A DNA stretch of 64,000 nucleotides from Duganella sp. Root1480D1 (GTDB lineage Bacteria > Pseudomonadota > Gammaproteobacteria > Burkholderiales > Burkholderiaceae_D): assembly GCF_001427305.1 (NCBI RefSeq), contig NZ_LMFZ01000001.1, positions 373,261-437,260 on the forward strand, read 5' to 3'. Below are positions 54,474 to 63,199 of this stretch, in pieces. Numbering within the stretch: position 1 is the first letter of the stretch; every line of letters starts with the position of its first letter. A program made the position numbers and the translations under genes. The notes under the pieces were generated by a model. That model was not told the DNA's origin. It made no database searches and saw only the letters and a program-made list of their open reading frames with translations.

Positions 54474-54489
54474 TATCATACAAACGATA
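54474..54489. promoter_or_regulatory. Short dyad in the LysR/VOC intergenic region
   Basis: TATC (54474-54477) and GATA (54486-54489) form an imperfect dyad between the divergent LysR and VOC genes, about 29 bases from the LysR start. It is a candidate LysR-type operator by position only; the spacing does not exactly fit T-N11-A. Confidence 0.3.
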
Positions 54490-54517
54490 TTTTCACGTCA
54501 ATTTATTAGTTTTTCTG

Positions 54518-55387
54518 ATGAGTCCAACCGTTCGCCAGATGCGCGCCCTGGTCGCCGTCGCCCGCACCGGCAGCTTCACCGCGGCCGCCGACCTGCTGCA
54601 TGTCACCCAGTCCGCCCTGTCCGGGCAAATCAAGGAACTGGAACAGCTTCTGGGGGTGAAAGTGGTCGAGCGCAATACGCGGCGCGTGCAGCTTTCCGAG
54701 GTGGGGCGCGAGCTTTATCCGCTGTTCGACAAGATGCTGCAGGACCTGGATGGGGCGATGGCCGATATTGCCAGCCGCAAGGCGCTGAAGAAGGGTATCG
54801 TGCGTGTCGCCGCGCCGCAGATGATGGCTTGCACCTTGCTGCCGCAGGTGATTGGCGCTTTCCGCGCTTCCTTTCCGGACGTGCAGGTGCAGTTGGTCGA
54901 TTGCCCGGTCGACAACGTCGCGGCGCGCGTGGTCAGCGGAGAAGTGGATGTCGGCATCGGTCCGGAGCGCGATGTAACGGCCGAAGTGGATGCTTCCTTG
55001 CTGTTCGAGATGCCGTTTGTCGTGGTGTTCCCGCCCGCGCACCCGCTGACAGCACGGCGCACGGTCGCCTGGGCGGAGGTCAATCAGCATCCCTTCATTG
55101 CCTTGCAGGGCCAGTTCACCGAACGGCTGCTGCGCGACATGACCACGCTGGCGCCATATAACGAGGTGACCTTCATGACGACGGCGCTGGCCATGGTGGC
55201 GGCGGGACTCGGCATCACCGCCTGCCTGCCGTATGCGGAGCCGATGGTGCGGCTGTACGGGCTGGAGATGCGGCCGCTGGTCGAACCGGAACTCAAGCGC
55301 AAATTCTTCATCTACACCAAGACTTCACGCACGCCCTCCCCCGCTGCGGAACGTTTCATCAGCGTGTTGGGCGAGTATTCCCTATAA
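54518..55387 (+). CDS. LysR-family transcriptional regulator
   Basis: A 289-residue LTTR. The N-terminal winged helix reads MRALVAVARTGSFTAAADLL and QSALSGQIKELEQLLGVKVVER, and the effector domain shows PLTARRTVAWAEVNQHPFIAL and MVAAGLGITACLPYAE. It is transcribed divergently from the VOC-FAH-maiA cluster, the standard layout for a regulator of a catabolic operon, so control of that operon is likely. Effector unknown. The ATG at 54518 is the start of MSPTVRQMRA. Confidence 0.9.
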   Translation: MSPTVRQMRALVAVARTGSFTAAADLLHVTQSALSGQIKELEQLLGVKVVERNTRRVQLSEVGRELYPLFDKMLQDLDGAMADIASRKALKKGIVRVAAPQMMACTLLPQVIGAFRASFPDVQVQLVDCPVDNVAARVVSGEVDVGIGPERDVTAEVDASLLFEMPFVVVFPPAHPLTARRTVAWAEVNQHPFIALQGQFTERLLRDMTTLAPYNEVTFMTTALAMVAAGLGITACLPYAEPMVRLYGLEMRPLVEPELKRKFFIYTKTSRTPSPAAERFISVLGEYSL

Positions 55388-55395
55388 TTTGCCGC

Positions 55396-55956
55396 ATGTC
55401 GCACAATACGATCGAAGCCAACAAGGCTATGGACAAGTTCGACGGCCACCACCAGGTGTGGCTGTTCGGCTATGGCTCGCTGATTTACAAGGCGGACTTT
55501 CCCTTCATCGAGCGCAGGCCCGCGCACATCTTCGGCTGGTCGCGCCGCTTCTGGCAAGGCTCGCACGATCATCGTGGAACGCCTGACGCGCCGGGCCGCG
55601 TGGCCACGCTGATTCCAGCCGAGGGGGCGGTCTGCCACGGCATGGCCTACCTCGTAACGCCGGAAGAATTCGCGCACCTCGACCATCGCGAGAAGAACGG
55701 CTACCTGCGCGTGGCGATCGACATCCATTTCGAAGCCGGCGGCGTGGAGGAAGGCCTGATCTACATTGCCGCCGCCGACAACGCCGCCTGGCTGGGCGAT
55801 GCGTCTGTCGAGGACATCGCCCGCCATATTGCGTCCGCTTCCGGCCCCAGCGGCCCCAATATCGAATACCTGCTGCGCCTGGCCGCTGCCTTGCGCGAGA
55901 TGGGGCACCATGATGAGCACGTTCACGCGATTGAGGCTTTTCTCGAGCGCCTGTGA
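55396..55956 (+). CDS. ChaC-type gamma-glutamylcyclotransferase
   Basis: A 186-residue GGCT/ChaC enzyme. The substrate loop WLFGYGSLIYKADF and the catalytic Glu in HLDHREKNGYLRVAI are clear, as is RRFWQGSHDHRGTP, which is typical of ChaC. It cleaves glutathione to 5-oxoproline and Cys-Gly. It lies eight bases after LysR on the same strand and could be co-transcribed. Confidence 0.9.
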   Translation: MSHNTIEANKAMDKFDGHHQVWLFGYGSLIYKADFPFIERRPAHIFGWSRRFWQGSHDHRGTPDAPGRVATLIPAEGAVCHGMAYLVTPEEFAHLDHREKNGYLRVAIDIHFEAGGVEEGLIYIAAADNAAWLGDASVEDIARHIASASGPSGPNIEYLLRLAAALREMGHHDEHVHAIEAFLERL

Positions 55957-55960
55957 TCGG

Positions 55961-56329
55961 CTATCGTGAACGTTGCGCGTTCAGGAAGAATCCTTCCCAA
56001 TAAAACACCAGCCGGTTCTTGTCTCGAACATAAATGAAGTTGATGCCGACCGGCTGCAGACATTTCACTTCGATTTCGAGCACACTATCCGGCAAGTGCA
56101 GGCTTTGAGGATCGAAATTAAATTGGCGCACGAAGTAAGTGTAAGTCCGTCGCCTCGTAGTCCTGAAAACCGGCGCCGCACAATTGGCTTTGCCAAAGCG
56201 AATCGTATCCGGCCCGATCTGCAGTGGGAGCCCCACCGTTGCTGCGGCTTCTTCATCCGAAATTGATGTCGAGTCCTGGCCGTCCGCTACCTGGGTAATT
56301 TTCCACGTCCCAAATATTGCCCGCTCCAA
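55961..56329 (-). CDS. Unknown protein, possibly 5'-truncated
   Basis: A 122-residue beta-rich protein (GTWKITQVADGQDS, then repeated strands, ending FIYVRDKNRLVFYWEGFF) with the feel of a lipocalin-like exported domain, but without a signal peptide. The only start is a TTG at 56329, without a good ribosome site. The reading frame stays open for about 25 codons further upstream with no ATG and then hits a stop right at the edge of a repeat element (56400-56507). That makes loss of the original 5' end plausible. Real gene status is uncertain. Confidence 0.45.
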   Translation of the reverse strand: MERAIFGTWKITQVADGQDSTSISDEEAAATVGLPLQIGPDTIRFGKANCAAPVFRTTRRRTYTYFVRQFNFDPQSLHLPDSVLEIEVKCLQPVGINFIYVRDKNRLVFYWEGFFLNAQRSR

Positions 56330-56627
56330 GCCTTGGGATGTGAACGTTTTTTGCGATCGAAGCGCATATTGGGCTGCTGTCCTCCCGGGTCCCTCTGTGC
56401 CTACTACTGAAGACTACTGAGATTTTTTCGCTTATAGCGCTATCTTGGCTAAAAAGCTCAAATTTCAGTAGTTTTCAGTAGTTCTTTCAGTAGCTTTCAG
56501 TAGTAGGTCCAGACAAGTTTGCGCAAAGGTCCCAATGCGGGGCTGAGAGGCGGACACGGCCGGCTTAGGCACGCAGGCCTGCGCGGCCGGGCTGGAACTC
56601 GGTCGTTTTCCAGAAAGCGGGAATCTC
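56330..56627. other. Non-coding region with the CAGTAG repeat element
   Basis: About 300 bases between the unknown gene and the radical SAM gene. The left third is open in the frame of the unknown gene, the middle is the repeat element (see the repeat entry), and the right 120 bases (GC-rich, with GGCCGG-type runs) show no gene or terminator. A promoter for the minus-strand unknown gene would have to lie in or beside the repeat. Confidence 0.5.
56400..56507. repeat. CAGTAG repeat element with inverted arms
   Basis: The right part has four direct copies of TTTCAGTAG starting at 56463, 56473, 56485 and 56495 (spacings 10, 12, 10). The left part has two inverted copies, CTACTGAAG at 56404 and CTACTGAGA at 56414, also 10 apart. 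The outermost bases CCTACTAC (56400-56407) and GTAGTAGG (56500-56507) are inverse. The 40-base centre is AT-rich (ATTTTTTCGCTTATAGCG). Copies on one helical face suggest protein binding; a MITE-like or iteron-like origin is also possible. Confidence 0.7.
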
Positions 56628-57794
56628 TTAGAACAAATCCATCTGCCCTGCCTTGGCTGCGGCCCGGGCGCGGGCACCGGAGGGCGGGATGTAGTCCGGC
56701 CGCTTGAACTGGGTGCGGTCAAGCGAGCGGAACTTGCTGTGGCGGCCGTGGAAGCCGAAGCGGGTGATGCCTTTTTCGATGCGCTGCTGGATCAAGTCCG
56801 CCCACACGCCCTCACCGCGCATGCGCGAGCCAAATTCTGCTTCGTAGTCTTTGCCGCCGCGCATGTCGCGCACGCGGTTCATCACACGCGCGGCGCGGTC
56901 CGGGAAATGCGCTTCCAGCCATTCCTTGAACAAGGGGCTGACCTCCCACGGCAGTCGCAGCACAACGTAAGTCGCCATCACCGCGCCGGCATCGCGCGCG
57001 GCGGCCATGATCTTTTCAATATCCGGCTCGGTGACGAAAGGAATGATCGGCGCGATGCTGACGCCAACCGGAATGCCGGCCTTCGCCAGCGTTTCAATGG
57101 TGCGCAGGCGGCGCGCGGGTGCGGCAGCGCGCGGTTCCAGCGTGCGCGCGATGTTGCTATCGAGCGTGGTGATGGTGATCGAGGCGGCAGCCAGGTTGCG
57201 CGCGGCCATCGGCCCCAGGATGTCGATATCGCGCTCGATCAGCGAAGACTTGGTGATCAGGCCGACCGGATGATTGCACTCGGCCAGCACTTCCAGCACG
57301 CGCCGCGTGAGCTGGTATTCGCGTTCGCAAGGCTGGTAAGCGTCGGTATTCACGCCCAGCGCGAGCGACTCCACCTCATAACCGGGCTTTGACAATTCAG
57401 CGCGCAGCAATTCCGCCGCATTCACCTTGGCAAACAGCCTGGTCTCGAAATCGAGCCCCGGCGACAAGCCCAGGTAACTGTGCGATGGCCGGGCAAAACA
57501 ATAGATGCAGCCATGCTCGCAACCGCGATAGGGATTCAGCGAGACATTGAACGGAATATCGGGCGACTGGTTGCGCGTGAGGATGGTCTTGGCCGTTTCC
57601 GGCGTAACGATGGTGCGCGGCGGACGCAGCTCGGCCTCGGCATCGTCCGGATCGGGCGCCCAGCCGTCATCGAACGCTTCGCGCGCCTGCAACTCATACC
57701 TTCCTTGCATGTTTGATACCGCGCCGCGCCCTTTTTTGGCCTTCAGCGATTGCGGCGGCAGCATCACCTGCCCTTCGAATTCATGGTCCGGCAT
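56628..57794 (-). CDS. PA0069-family radical SAM protein
   Basis: A 388-residue radical SAM enzyme. The cluster motif is CEHGCIYCFARPSH (C-x3-C-x2-C), followed by family strands LALGVNTDAYQPCEREYQLTR, GLITKSSLIERDI and RLPWEVSPLFKEWL. It resembles spore photoproduct lyase-like and PA0069 proteins. The first 50 residues are a charged extension. No partner gene identifies the substrate; DNA or RNA repair has been suggested for relatives. ATG 57794. Confidence 0.88.
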   Translation of the reverse strand: MPDHEFEGQVMLPPQSLKAKKGRGAVSNMQGRYELQAREAFDDGWAPDPDDAEAELRPPRTIVTPETAKTILTRNQSPDIPFNVSLNPYRGCEHGCIYCFARPSHSYLGLSPGLDFETRLFAKVNAAELLRAELSKPGYEVESLALGVNTDAYQPCEREYQLTRRVLEVLAECNHPVGLITKSSLIERDIDILGPMAARNLAAASITITTLDSNIARTLEPRAAAPARRLRTIETLAKAGIPVGVSIAPIIPFVTEPDIEKIMAAARDAGAVMATYVVLRLPWEVSPLFKEWLEAHFPDRAARVMNRVRDMRGGKDYEAEFGSRMRGEGVWADLIQQRIEKGITRFGFHGRHSKFRSLDRTQFKRPDYIPPSGARARAAAKAGQMDLF

Positions 57795-57918
57795 GCGGTG
57801 CCTCTATGCATTACTGTATGGATATACAGTATTCTAAACCGCCCGCCCCGCGCCCGCAAGCCAAGCTGGTATCATGCGCACTTCTCCGGGATACCCCCGA
57901 CATTCAAAGAGCAATAAC

Positions 57919-58509
57919 ATGAGCACATCGAACAATCTGCCCTCCTTTGGGAGCAGGATTTCCCTCGCCTTTGGCGCCTTCTTCAAAACCCTGGGCGATG
58001 CCGAATTCGCCGCCCGCGTGCGCGACGACAGCGTCGGCCCGACGGTGGCTCCGGCTCCGGCTCCGGCTGCTGCTCCGGCACCCGTTCAAGCTCCTGCCCC
58101 CGCCCCAGCCGCCGCGCCCCTGCGCGAAGCCACGCCAGACGCAGCGCTGCAACTCCTGTCCCTGTTCCAGCGCGAAGCACGCCTGATCGACTTCACGCAG
58201 GAAAACCTGTCCGCTTATTCGGATGCCGATATCGGCGCCGCTGCCCGCCTGGTGCATGAGGGCTGCGCCAAGGTGCTGCGCGAGCACTTCACCATCGACG
58301 CCGTCCGCAGCGAAGCGGAAGGCAGCCGCGTGACCCTGCCGGAAGGCTTCGACGCCTCTGCTGTGCGCCTGACCGGCAATGTGGTCGGCAAGGCGCCGTT
58401 CACCGGCACCCTGAGCCACCGTGGCTGGCGCGCCTCAGGCGTGCGCCTGCCGAAACTGGCGGAAGCGCATGACGCCAAAGTCCTGGCTCCGGCCGAGGTG
58501 GAACTGTGA
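57919..58509 (+). CDS. DUF2760 protein, first gene of the Hsp70 operon
   Basis: A 196-residue protein in three parts: a short N-terminal region (FGSRISLAFGAFFKTLGDAEFAARV), an Ala/Pro linker of about 30 residues (residues about 43-75), and a DUF2760 domain (ALQLLSLFQREARLIDFTQEN, ARLVHEGCAKVLREHF, then SRVTLPEGFDASAVRLTGNV and LSHRGWRASGVRLPKL). No signal peptide. The frame is open from 57874, but ATG 57919 begins the family start. Its stop overlaps the GTG of the first Hsp70 gene as GTGA. It may recruit or regulate the chaperones; this is inferred from coupling only. Confidence 0.85.
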   Translation: MSTSNNLPSFGSRISLAFGAFFKTLGDAEFAARVRDDSVGPTVAPAPAPAAAPAPVQAPAPAPAAAPLREATPDAALQLLSLFQREARLIDFTQENLSAYSDADIGAAARLVHEGCAKVLREHFTIDAVRSEAEGSRVTLPEGFDASAVRLTGNVVGKAPFTGTLSHRGWRASGVRLPKLAEAHDAKVLAPAEVEL

Positions 58510-60350
58510 GCGATCCGCGTTTTGCCATCGGCATCGACCTTGGCACTACCCACAGCGCGCTGTCGTATGTGGAACTGGCCGGCAGCGACGGCGAGAAAAC
58601 CAGGCATGGCGTGCTGGGCGTGCCCCAGCTCACCGCGCCCGGCACCGTTGAAGAACTGCCGCTGCTGCCAAGCTTCCTCTACCTGCCGCATCCGGACGAA
58701 CTGGCGGCCGGCGAACTGGCCCTTCCCTGGGCGGGCGACGGACAGCCCGCAGTGACGGGCGAAATGGCCCGCAGCCGCGGCGCCACCACGCCGATCCGCC
58801 TGGTATCGAGCGCCAAAAGCTGGCTGTGCCACCCTGGCGTGGATCGCCGCGCCGCCATCCTGCCGCATGACGCCCCGGAAGAAGTGTCGCGCGTGTCGCC
58901 GCTGGAAGCTTCGACCCGCTACCTGAAGCACCTGCGCGCAGCATGGGACAACGCCCACCCGGACGCACCGTTCACGCAGCAGGCAGTCACGGTGACGATC
59001 CCCGCATCGTTCGACCCGGCCGCACGTGAACTCACGGCCGAAGCGGCACGCGCTGCCGGCTACGAGAACGTCACGCTGCTGGAAGAGCCGCAGTCGGCCC
59101 TGTATAGCTGGATCCAGAACAGCGACGGCCGCTGGCGCAAGGAAGTCAAGCCGGGCGACATCATCCTGGTGGTGGACGTGGGCGGCGGCACCAGCGACTT
59201 TTCGCTGATCGCCATCCTCGAGCGCGACGGCAAGCTGGAGCCGCACCGGGTGGCTGTGGGCGACCATATCCTGCTGGGCGGCGACAATATGGACCTGGCG
59301 CTGGCCCACCTGGTGGCGCGCAAGCTGGCGGCCAACGGCACCCAGCTCGACGCCTGGCAGATGCGGGCCCTGACCTACGGCTGCCGCGCCGCCAAGGAAA
59401 ACCTGCTGGCCAATGCGCAGGCGGAGACCTGGCCGATCGTGGTGCCAAGTCGCGGCTCGAAGCTGATCGGCGGCTCGATCCGCACAGAATTGACGCGCGC
59501 CGAAGTCACCATCTTCATCACCGACGGCTTCTTCCCGCAAGTGCAAGCCTCCGCGCGCCCTGCCGTGCGGGCCCGCGCCGGCCTGACCCAGCTTGGCCTG
59601 CCTTATGCGCAGGACGCTGCAATCACCAGGCACCTGGCGGCCTTCCTAGCGCGCCAGGCTGGCGCCACGGCGGAACTGGAAGGCTTTGCCGTCGATCCGG
59701 CACATACCTTCCTTCATCCAAGCGCCGTGCTGTTCAACGGCGGCGTGTTCAAGTCCGAACTGCTGGCTAATCGCGTGCTGGAAACCATCAACGGCTGGCT
59801 CTCCACCGAAGGCGCAGAACCGGCCCGCATGCTGGGCGGCGCGGACCTGGACCTGGCAGTTGCGCGCGGCGCGGCTTATTACAGCTACGTGCGGCGCGGC
59901 GCCGGCGTGCGCATTCGCGGCGGTACGGCGCGCTCCTATTACGTTGCGGTGGAATCGTCGATGCCGGCCATTCCGGGCATGGAGCCGCCAATCCAGGCGC
60001 TGTGCGTGGCGCCGTTCGGCATGGAAGAAGGCAGCGAACTGGAATTGCCGGGCCAGGAGTTCGGCCTGGTGGTGGGCGAACCGGTGCACTTCCGCTTCTT
60101 CGGCTCATCCGTGCGCCGCCAGGACCAGATTGGCGCCGTGCTCGATTTCTGGGGCCCGGACGAATTGGTTGAGTTGAACGAGATCCAGGCGACGCTGTCG
60201 CCGGAAGGACGTTCCATCGGCGAGGTGGCGCAAGTGCGCCTGCATGCTTACGCCAGCGAGTCGGGCACGCTGGAACTGCTGGCCGTGGCGCAGGACGGCC
60301 AGCGCTGGAAGGTCGAATTCGACGTGCGCGGCAGCGGCGAAGGCCAATGA
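58506..60350 (+). CDS. Hsp70-family protein, first of tandem pair
   Basis: A 614-residue divergent Hsp70. ATP-site motifs are IGIDLGTTHSALSYVEL (phosphate 1), ILVVDVGGGTSDFSLIA (phosphate 2, Asp224) and AVLFNGGVFKSELLANRVL (adenosine, Asn411), so the actin-like fold appears intact. The remaining C-terminal part is only about 130 residues, with beta strands (GTLELLAVAQDGQRWKVEF) and no helical lid, unlike DnaK. It begins with GTG overlapping the DUF2760 stop. Client and J-protein unknown; no dnaJ or grpE gene nearby. Confidence 0.9.
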   Translation: MSDPRFAIGIDLGTTHSALSYVELAGSDGEKTRHGVLGVPQLTAPGTVEELPLLPSFLYLPHPDELAAGELALPWAGDGQPAVTGEMARSRGATTPIRLVSSAKSWLCHPGVDRRAAILPHDAPEEVSRVSPLEASTRYLKHLRAAWDNAHPDAPFTQQAVTVTIPASFDPAARELTAEAARAAGYENVTLLEEPQSALYSWIQNSDGRWRKEVKPGDIILVVDVGGGTSDFSLIAILERDGKLEPHRVAVGDHILLGGDNMDLALAHLVARKLAANGTQLDAWQMRALTYGCRAAKENLLANAQAETWPIVVPSRGSKLIGGSIRTELTRAEVTIFITDGFFPQVQASARPAVRARAGLTQLGLPYAQDAAITRHLAAFLARQAGATAELEGFAVDPAHTFLHPSAVLFNGGVFKSELLANRVLETINGWLSTEGAEPARMLGGADLDLAVARGAAYYSYVRRGAGVRIRGGTARSYYVAVESSMPAIPGMEPPIQALCVAPFGMEEGSELELPGQEFGLVVGEPVHFRFFGSSVRRQDQIGAVLDFWGPDELVELNEIQATLSPEGRSIGEVAQVRLHAYASESGTLELLAVAQDGQRWKVEFDVRGSGEGQ

Positions 60351-63199
60351 CGCAGTACCTGGTCAGCATTGACCTGGGCACCACCAATTCGGTGCTTGCT
60401 TATGCGGCGCCGGGCGGCGATGTGCAGTTGTTCGAAGTCGAGCAGCTTGGCGCGCCCGGCGAAGTTGGCGGCGCTGTGTTGCTGCCCTCTTCCCGTTATC
60501 ACCCCGCTGCCGGTGAATTTGCCGAAGGCGAGTTGCAGTTGCCGTGGCAGGAGCCGGTCGTGCCGGATGCGCCGCCTGGCGCGGTCATCGGCCGCCTGGC
60601 CCGCAAGCTGGGCGGCCAGGTGCCGGGGCGGCTGGTCGCCAGCGCCAAAAGCTGGCTGTCCCACACTGGCGTCGACCGCATGGCGCCGATCCTGCCCTGG
60701 GGCGCTGCGGACGACGTGGCGCGGGTGTCGCCGGTTGCCGCCAGCGCAAGCTACCTCGCGCATTTGCGGGCGGCCTGGAACACGCGCTTTCCCAGCGCGC
60801 CGCTGGAGCGGCAGCAAGTCGTACTGACCATTCCTGCATCCTTCGATGAGGGCGCGCGTGCACTCACGCTGGAGGCGGCGCGCATGGCCGGCTTGCCTTC
60901 ATTGCGCCTGCTGGAAGAACCGCAGGCAGCTTTGTATGACTGGCTGTACCGCCATCGTGCGTCATTGGCGCAGGAGCTGGCCGAGGCACGCCTGGTGCTG
61001 GTGGCCGACGTCGGCGGCGGGACCACCGACTTCACGCTCGTCAAGGTCGAGATGGCCGGCGGCCAGCCACAACTGACGCGCATCGGCGTCGGCAACCACC
61101 TGATTCTTGGCGGCGACAATATGGACCTGGCGCTGGCGCACCTGGCCGAACAACGCCTGTCTACCGGTTCCGGCAGCGCCGGCGCGGCGAACATGTCTGC
61201 GTCCGCGCCGCAACGCTTGTCCGCCGCGCGCCTCGCTCAGCTCACGGAACGCTGCCGCGCAGCGAAGGAAGCCTTGCTGGCAGCCGACGCACCGGCCCAA
61301 GTCTCCGTCACCTTGCTTGGCGCCGGCTCCAAACTGGTCGGCGGCAGCCGCTCCGTCGCGCTGCAGCGCGACGACGCCGAACGCATTGTGCTGGACGGCT
61401 TCTTTCCCCTCAACGAAACGCAGCTGCCGGCACAGGCCAAGCGTGGCGGCATCGTCGAATTCGGCCTGCCCTACGCCAGCGATCCTGCCATTACACGCCA
61501 TCTGGCCAGCTTCCTGCGCCAGCACGCCACTGCCGCGCGCGCGGCACTGGGGCTGCCGGATGACGGCACGCTTCCCGTCCCCGATACCTTGCTGCTGAAT
61601 GGCGGTGTATTCCGCGCCGCCAAACTGGCCGAGCGGCTGACCGCTACGCTGTCGGCATGGCGCGGCAAGCCTGTGCGCGTGCTGCATAACGACGATCCCG
61701 ATGTCGCAGTCGCTCGCGGCGGCGTGGCCTATGCGCTTGGCCGGCAAGGCCTGGCGCCGACCATCGCCGGCGGCTCCCCGCGCAGCTATTGGCTGCTGCT
61801 CGATAATGCCCGTGCTCCTGGCGTGACGCGACGCGCTGTCTGCCTGCTGCCTCGCGGTACGGCAAGCGGCCACGAAGTGCGCCTGGATGAACGCAGCTTT
61901 GCGTTGCGCCTTGGGCGCCCGGTGCGCTTCCACATCGCCACCACACTGGCCGATGCCGCGCCGCCGCAGGCCGGCGACGTGGCCGACCTGGCGCCGGACG
62001 ACCTGGCCGCACTGCCTGCCATCGCTACCGTCCTGCGCGACAGCAAGGACGCCAGCGCGCGCAAGGAGATCGCCGTGCAACTGGCAGCCTCGTTGACTGA
62101 AGTCGGCACGCTGGAAGTCCATTGCGAAGGCAACGGCCAACGCTGGCAGCTCGAATTCCAGCTGCGCGAGCATGGGGCAGGCGACGCGGCTGCACCGGAC
62201 GCCGAAGATGCCGGCACCGATGCCGACACCGGGCCCGCCCTGCCGGCGCGCCTGCCCGACGCGCTGGAGAGAATCGACCGCATCTTCGGCAGCCGCGCGC
62301 TGCAGGTGGACGTCAAGGAAGTGCGCCAGTTGCGCAGCCAGCTCGAACACCTGCTCGGCAGCCGCGAACGCTGGGCGACGCCCGTGCTGCGCCGCCTGTT
62401 CGACGCCTTGATGGAGCGCGCCAAAGGCCGCCGCCGTTCGGCGGAGCACGAGCGCACTTGGCTGAATCTCGCCGGCTACTGCCTGCGCCCGGGCTTCGGC
62501 CATACGCTGGACGAATGGCGCGTCGAGCAGCTCTGGGCAATTTTCGAGACCGGGGTACAGAACCACAAGGACAACCAGGTTTGCGCCGAGTGGTGGACGC
62601 TGTGGCGCCGCGTATCCGGCGGCTTGCCGCCGGCAGCGCAATTGCGCCTGCTGGACGATTTCGCCTTCAACCTGCAGGCCGACGCCAACGAACGCGGACG
62701 CCGTCCCGCGACGCTGGCCAACGGCAGCGAGGAGGACATGCTGCGCCTGGGCGCGTCGCTGGAACGCATTCCGTCCGCCTACAAGGCCGAAATCGGCAAC
62801 TGGATGGTGGGCGAACTGCCGAAAGCGAAGAGCCTCGCCACACAAACCCGCTACTTGTGGGCGTTGGGCCGGGTCGGCGCGCGCCGGCCATTCCACGGCA
62901 GCGCACATGACGTGGCGCCGGTCGAAACGGTGGAACAATGGCTGCAGGCAGTGATGCTGCTGGACTGGCGCAAGGTCGAACCGGCGGGCTTCGCTGCCGC
63001 GCACCTGGCGCGCATGACCGGCGACCGCTCGCGCGATATCAACGATGCCCTGCGTGCCGAGGTGGTACGCCGCTTGCAGACTGCGGAGGCGCCGCCAGGC
63101 TGGCCGGCCATGGTGCGCGAGATGGTCCAGCTCGACCAGGCCAGCGAACAGCGCTTGCTGGGCGAGGCCCTGCCGCCCGGCTTGAAACTTCTCAGCTAG
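60347..63199 (+). CDS. Hsp70-family protein with C-terminal DUF3731, second of tandem pair
   Basis: A 950-residue protein. The N-terminal 620 residues repeat the plan of the previous gene: [31 protein letters not shown] (Asp221), LLLNGGVFRAAKLAERL (Asn418), and a short beta domain (GTLEVHCEGNGQRWQLEF). From about residue 636 an additional helical DUF3731 domain follows (LPDALERIDRIFGSRALQVD, RRSAEHERTWLNLAGYCLRPG, EDMLRLGASLERIPSAYKAE). The extension gives it a partner-binding or scaffold potential that the shorter paralogue lacks. ATGA overlap with the first gene; a common tandem in proteobacteria but without an assigned function. Confidence 0.9.
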   Translation: MTQYLVSIDLGTTNSVLAYAAPGGDVQLFEVEQLGAPGEVGGAVLLPSSRYHPAAGEFAEGELQLPWQEPVVPDAPPGAVIGRLARKLGGQVPGRLVASAKSWLSHTGVDRMAPILPWGAADDVARVSPVAASASYLAHLRAAWNTRFPSAPLERQQVVLTIPASFDEGARALTLEAARMAGLPSLRLLEEPQAALYDWLYRHRASLAQELAEARLVLVADVGGGTTDFTLVKVEMAGGQPQLTRIGVGNHLILGGDNMDLALAHLAEQRLSTGSGSAGAANMSASAPQRLSAARLAQLTERCRAAKEALLAADAPAQVSVTLLGAGSKLVGGSRSVALQRDDAERIVLDGFFPLNETQLPAQAKRGGIVEFGLPYASDPAITRHLASFLRQHATAARAALGLPDDGTLPVPDTLLLNGGVFRAAKLAERLTATLSAWRGKPVRVLHNDDPDVAVARGGVAYALGRQGLAPTIAGGSPRSYWLLLDNARAPGVTRRAVCLLPRGTASGHEVRLDERSFALRLGRPVRFHIATTLADAAPPQAGDVADLAPDDLAALPAIATVLRDSKDASARKEIAVQLAASLTEVGTLEVHCEGNGQRWQLEFQLREHGAGDAAAPDAEDAGTDADTGPALPARLPDALERIDRIFGSRALQVDVKEVRQLRSQLEHLLGSRERWATPVLRRLFDALMERAKGRRRSAEHERTWLNLAGYCLRPGFGHTLDEWRVEQLWAIFETGVQNHKDNQVCAEWWTLWRRVSGGLPPAAQLRLLDDFAFNLQADANERGRRPATLANGSEEDMLRLGASLERIPSAYKAEIGNWMVGELPKAKSLATQTRYLWALGRVGARRPFHGSAHDVAPVETVEQWLQAVMLLDWRKVEPAGFAAAHLARMTGDRSRDINDALRAEVVRRLQTAEAPPGWPAMVREMVQLDQASEQRLLGEALPPGLKLLS

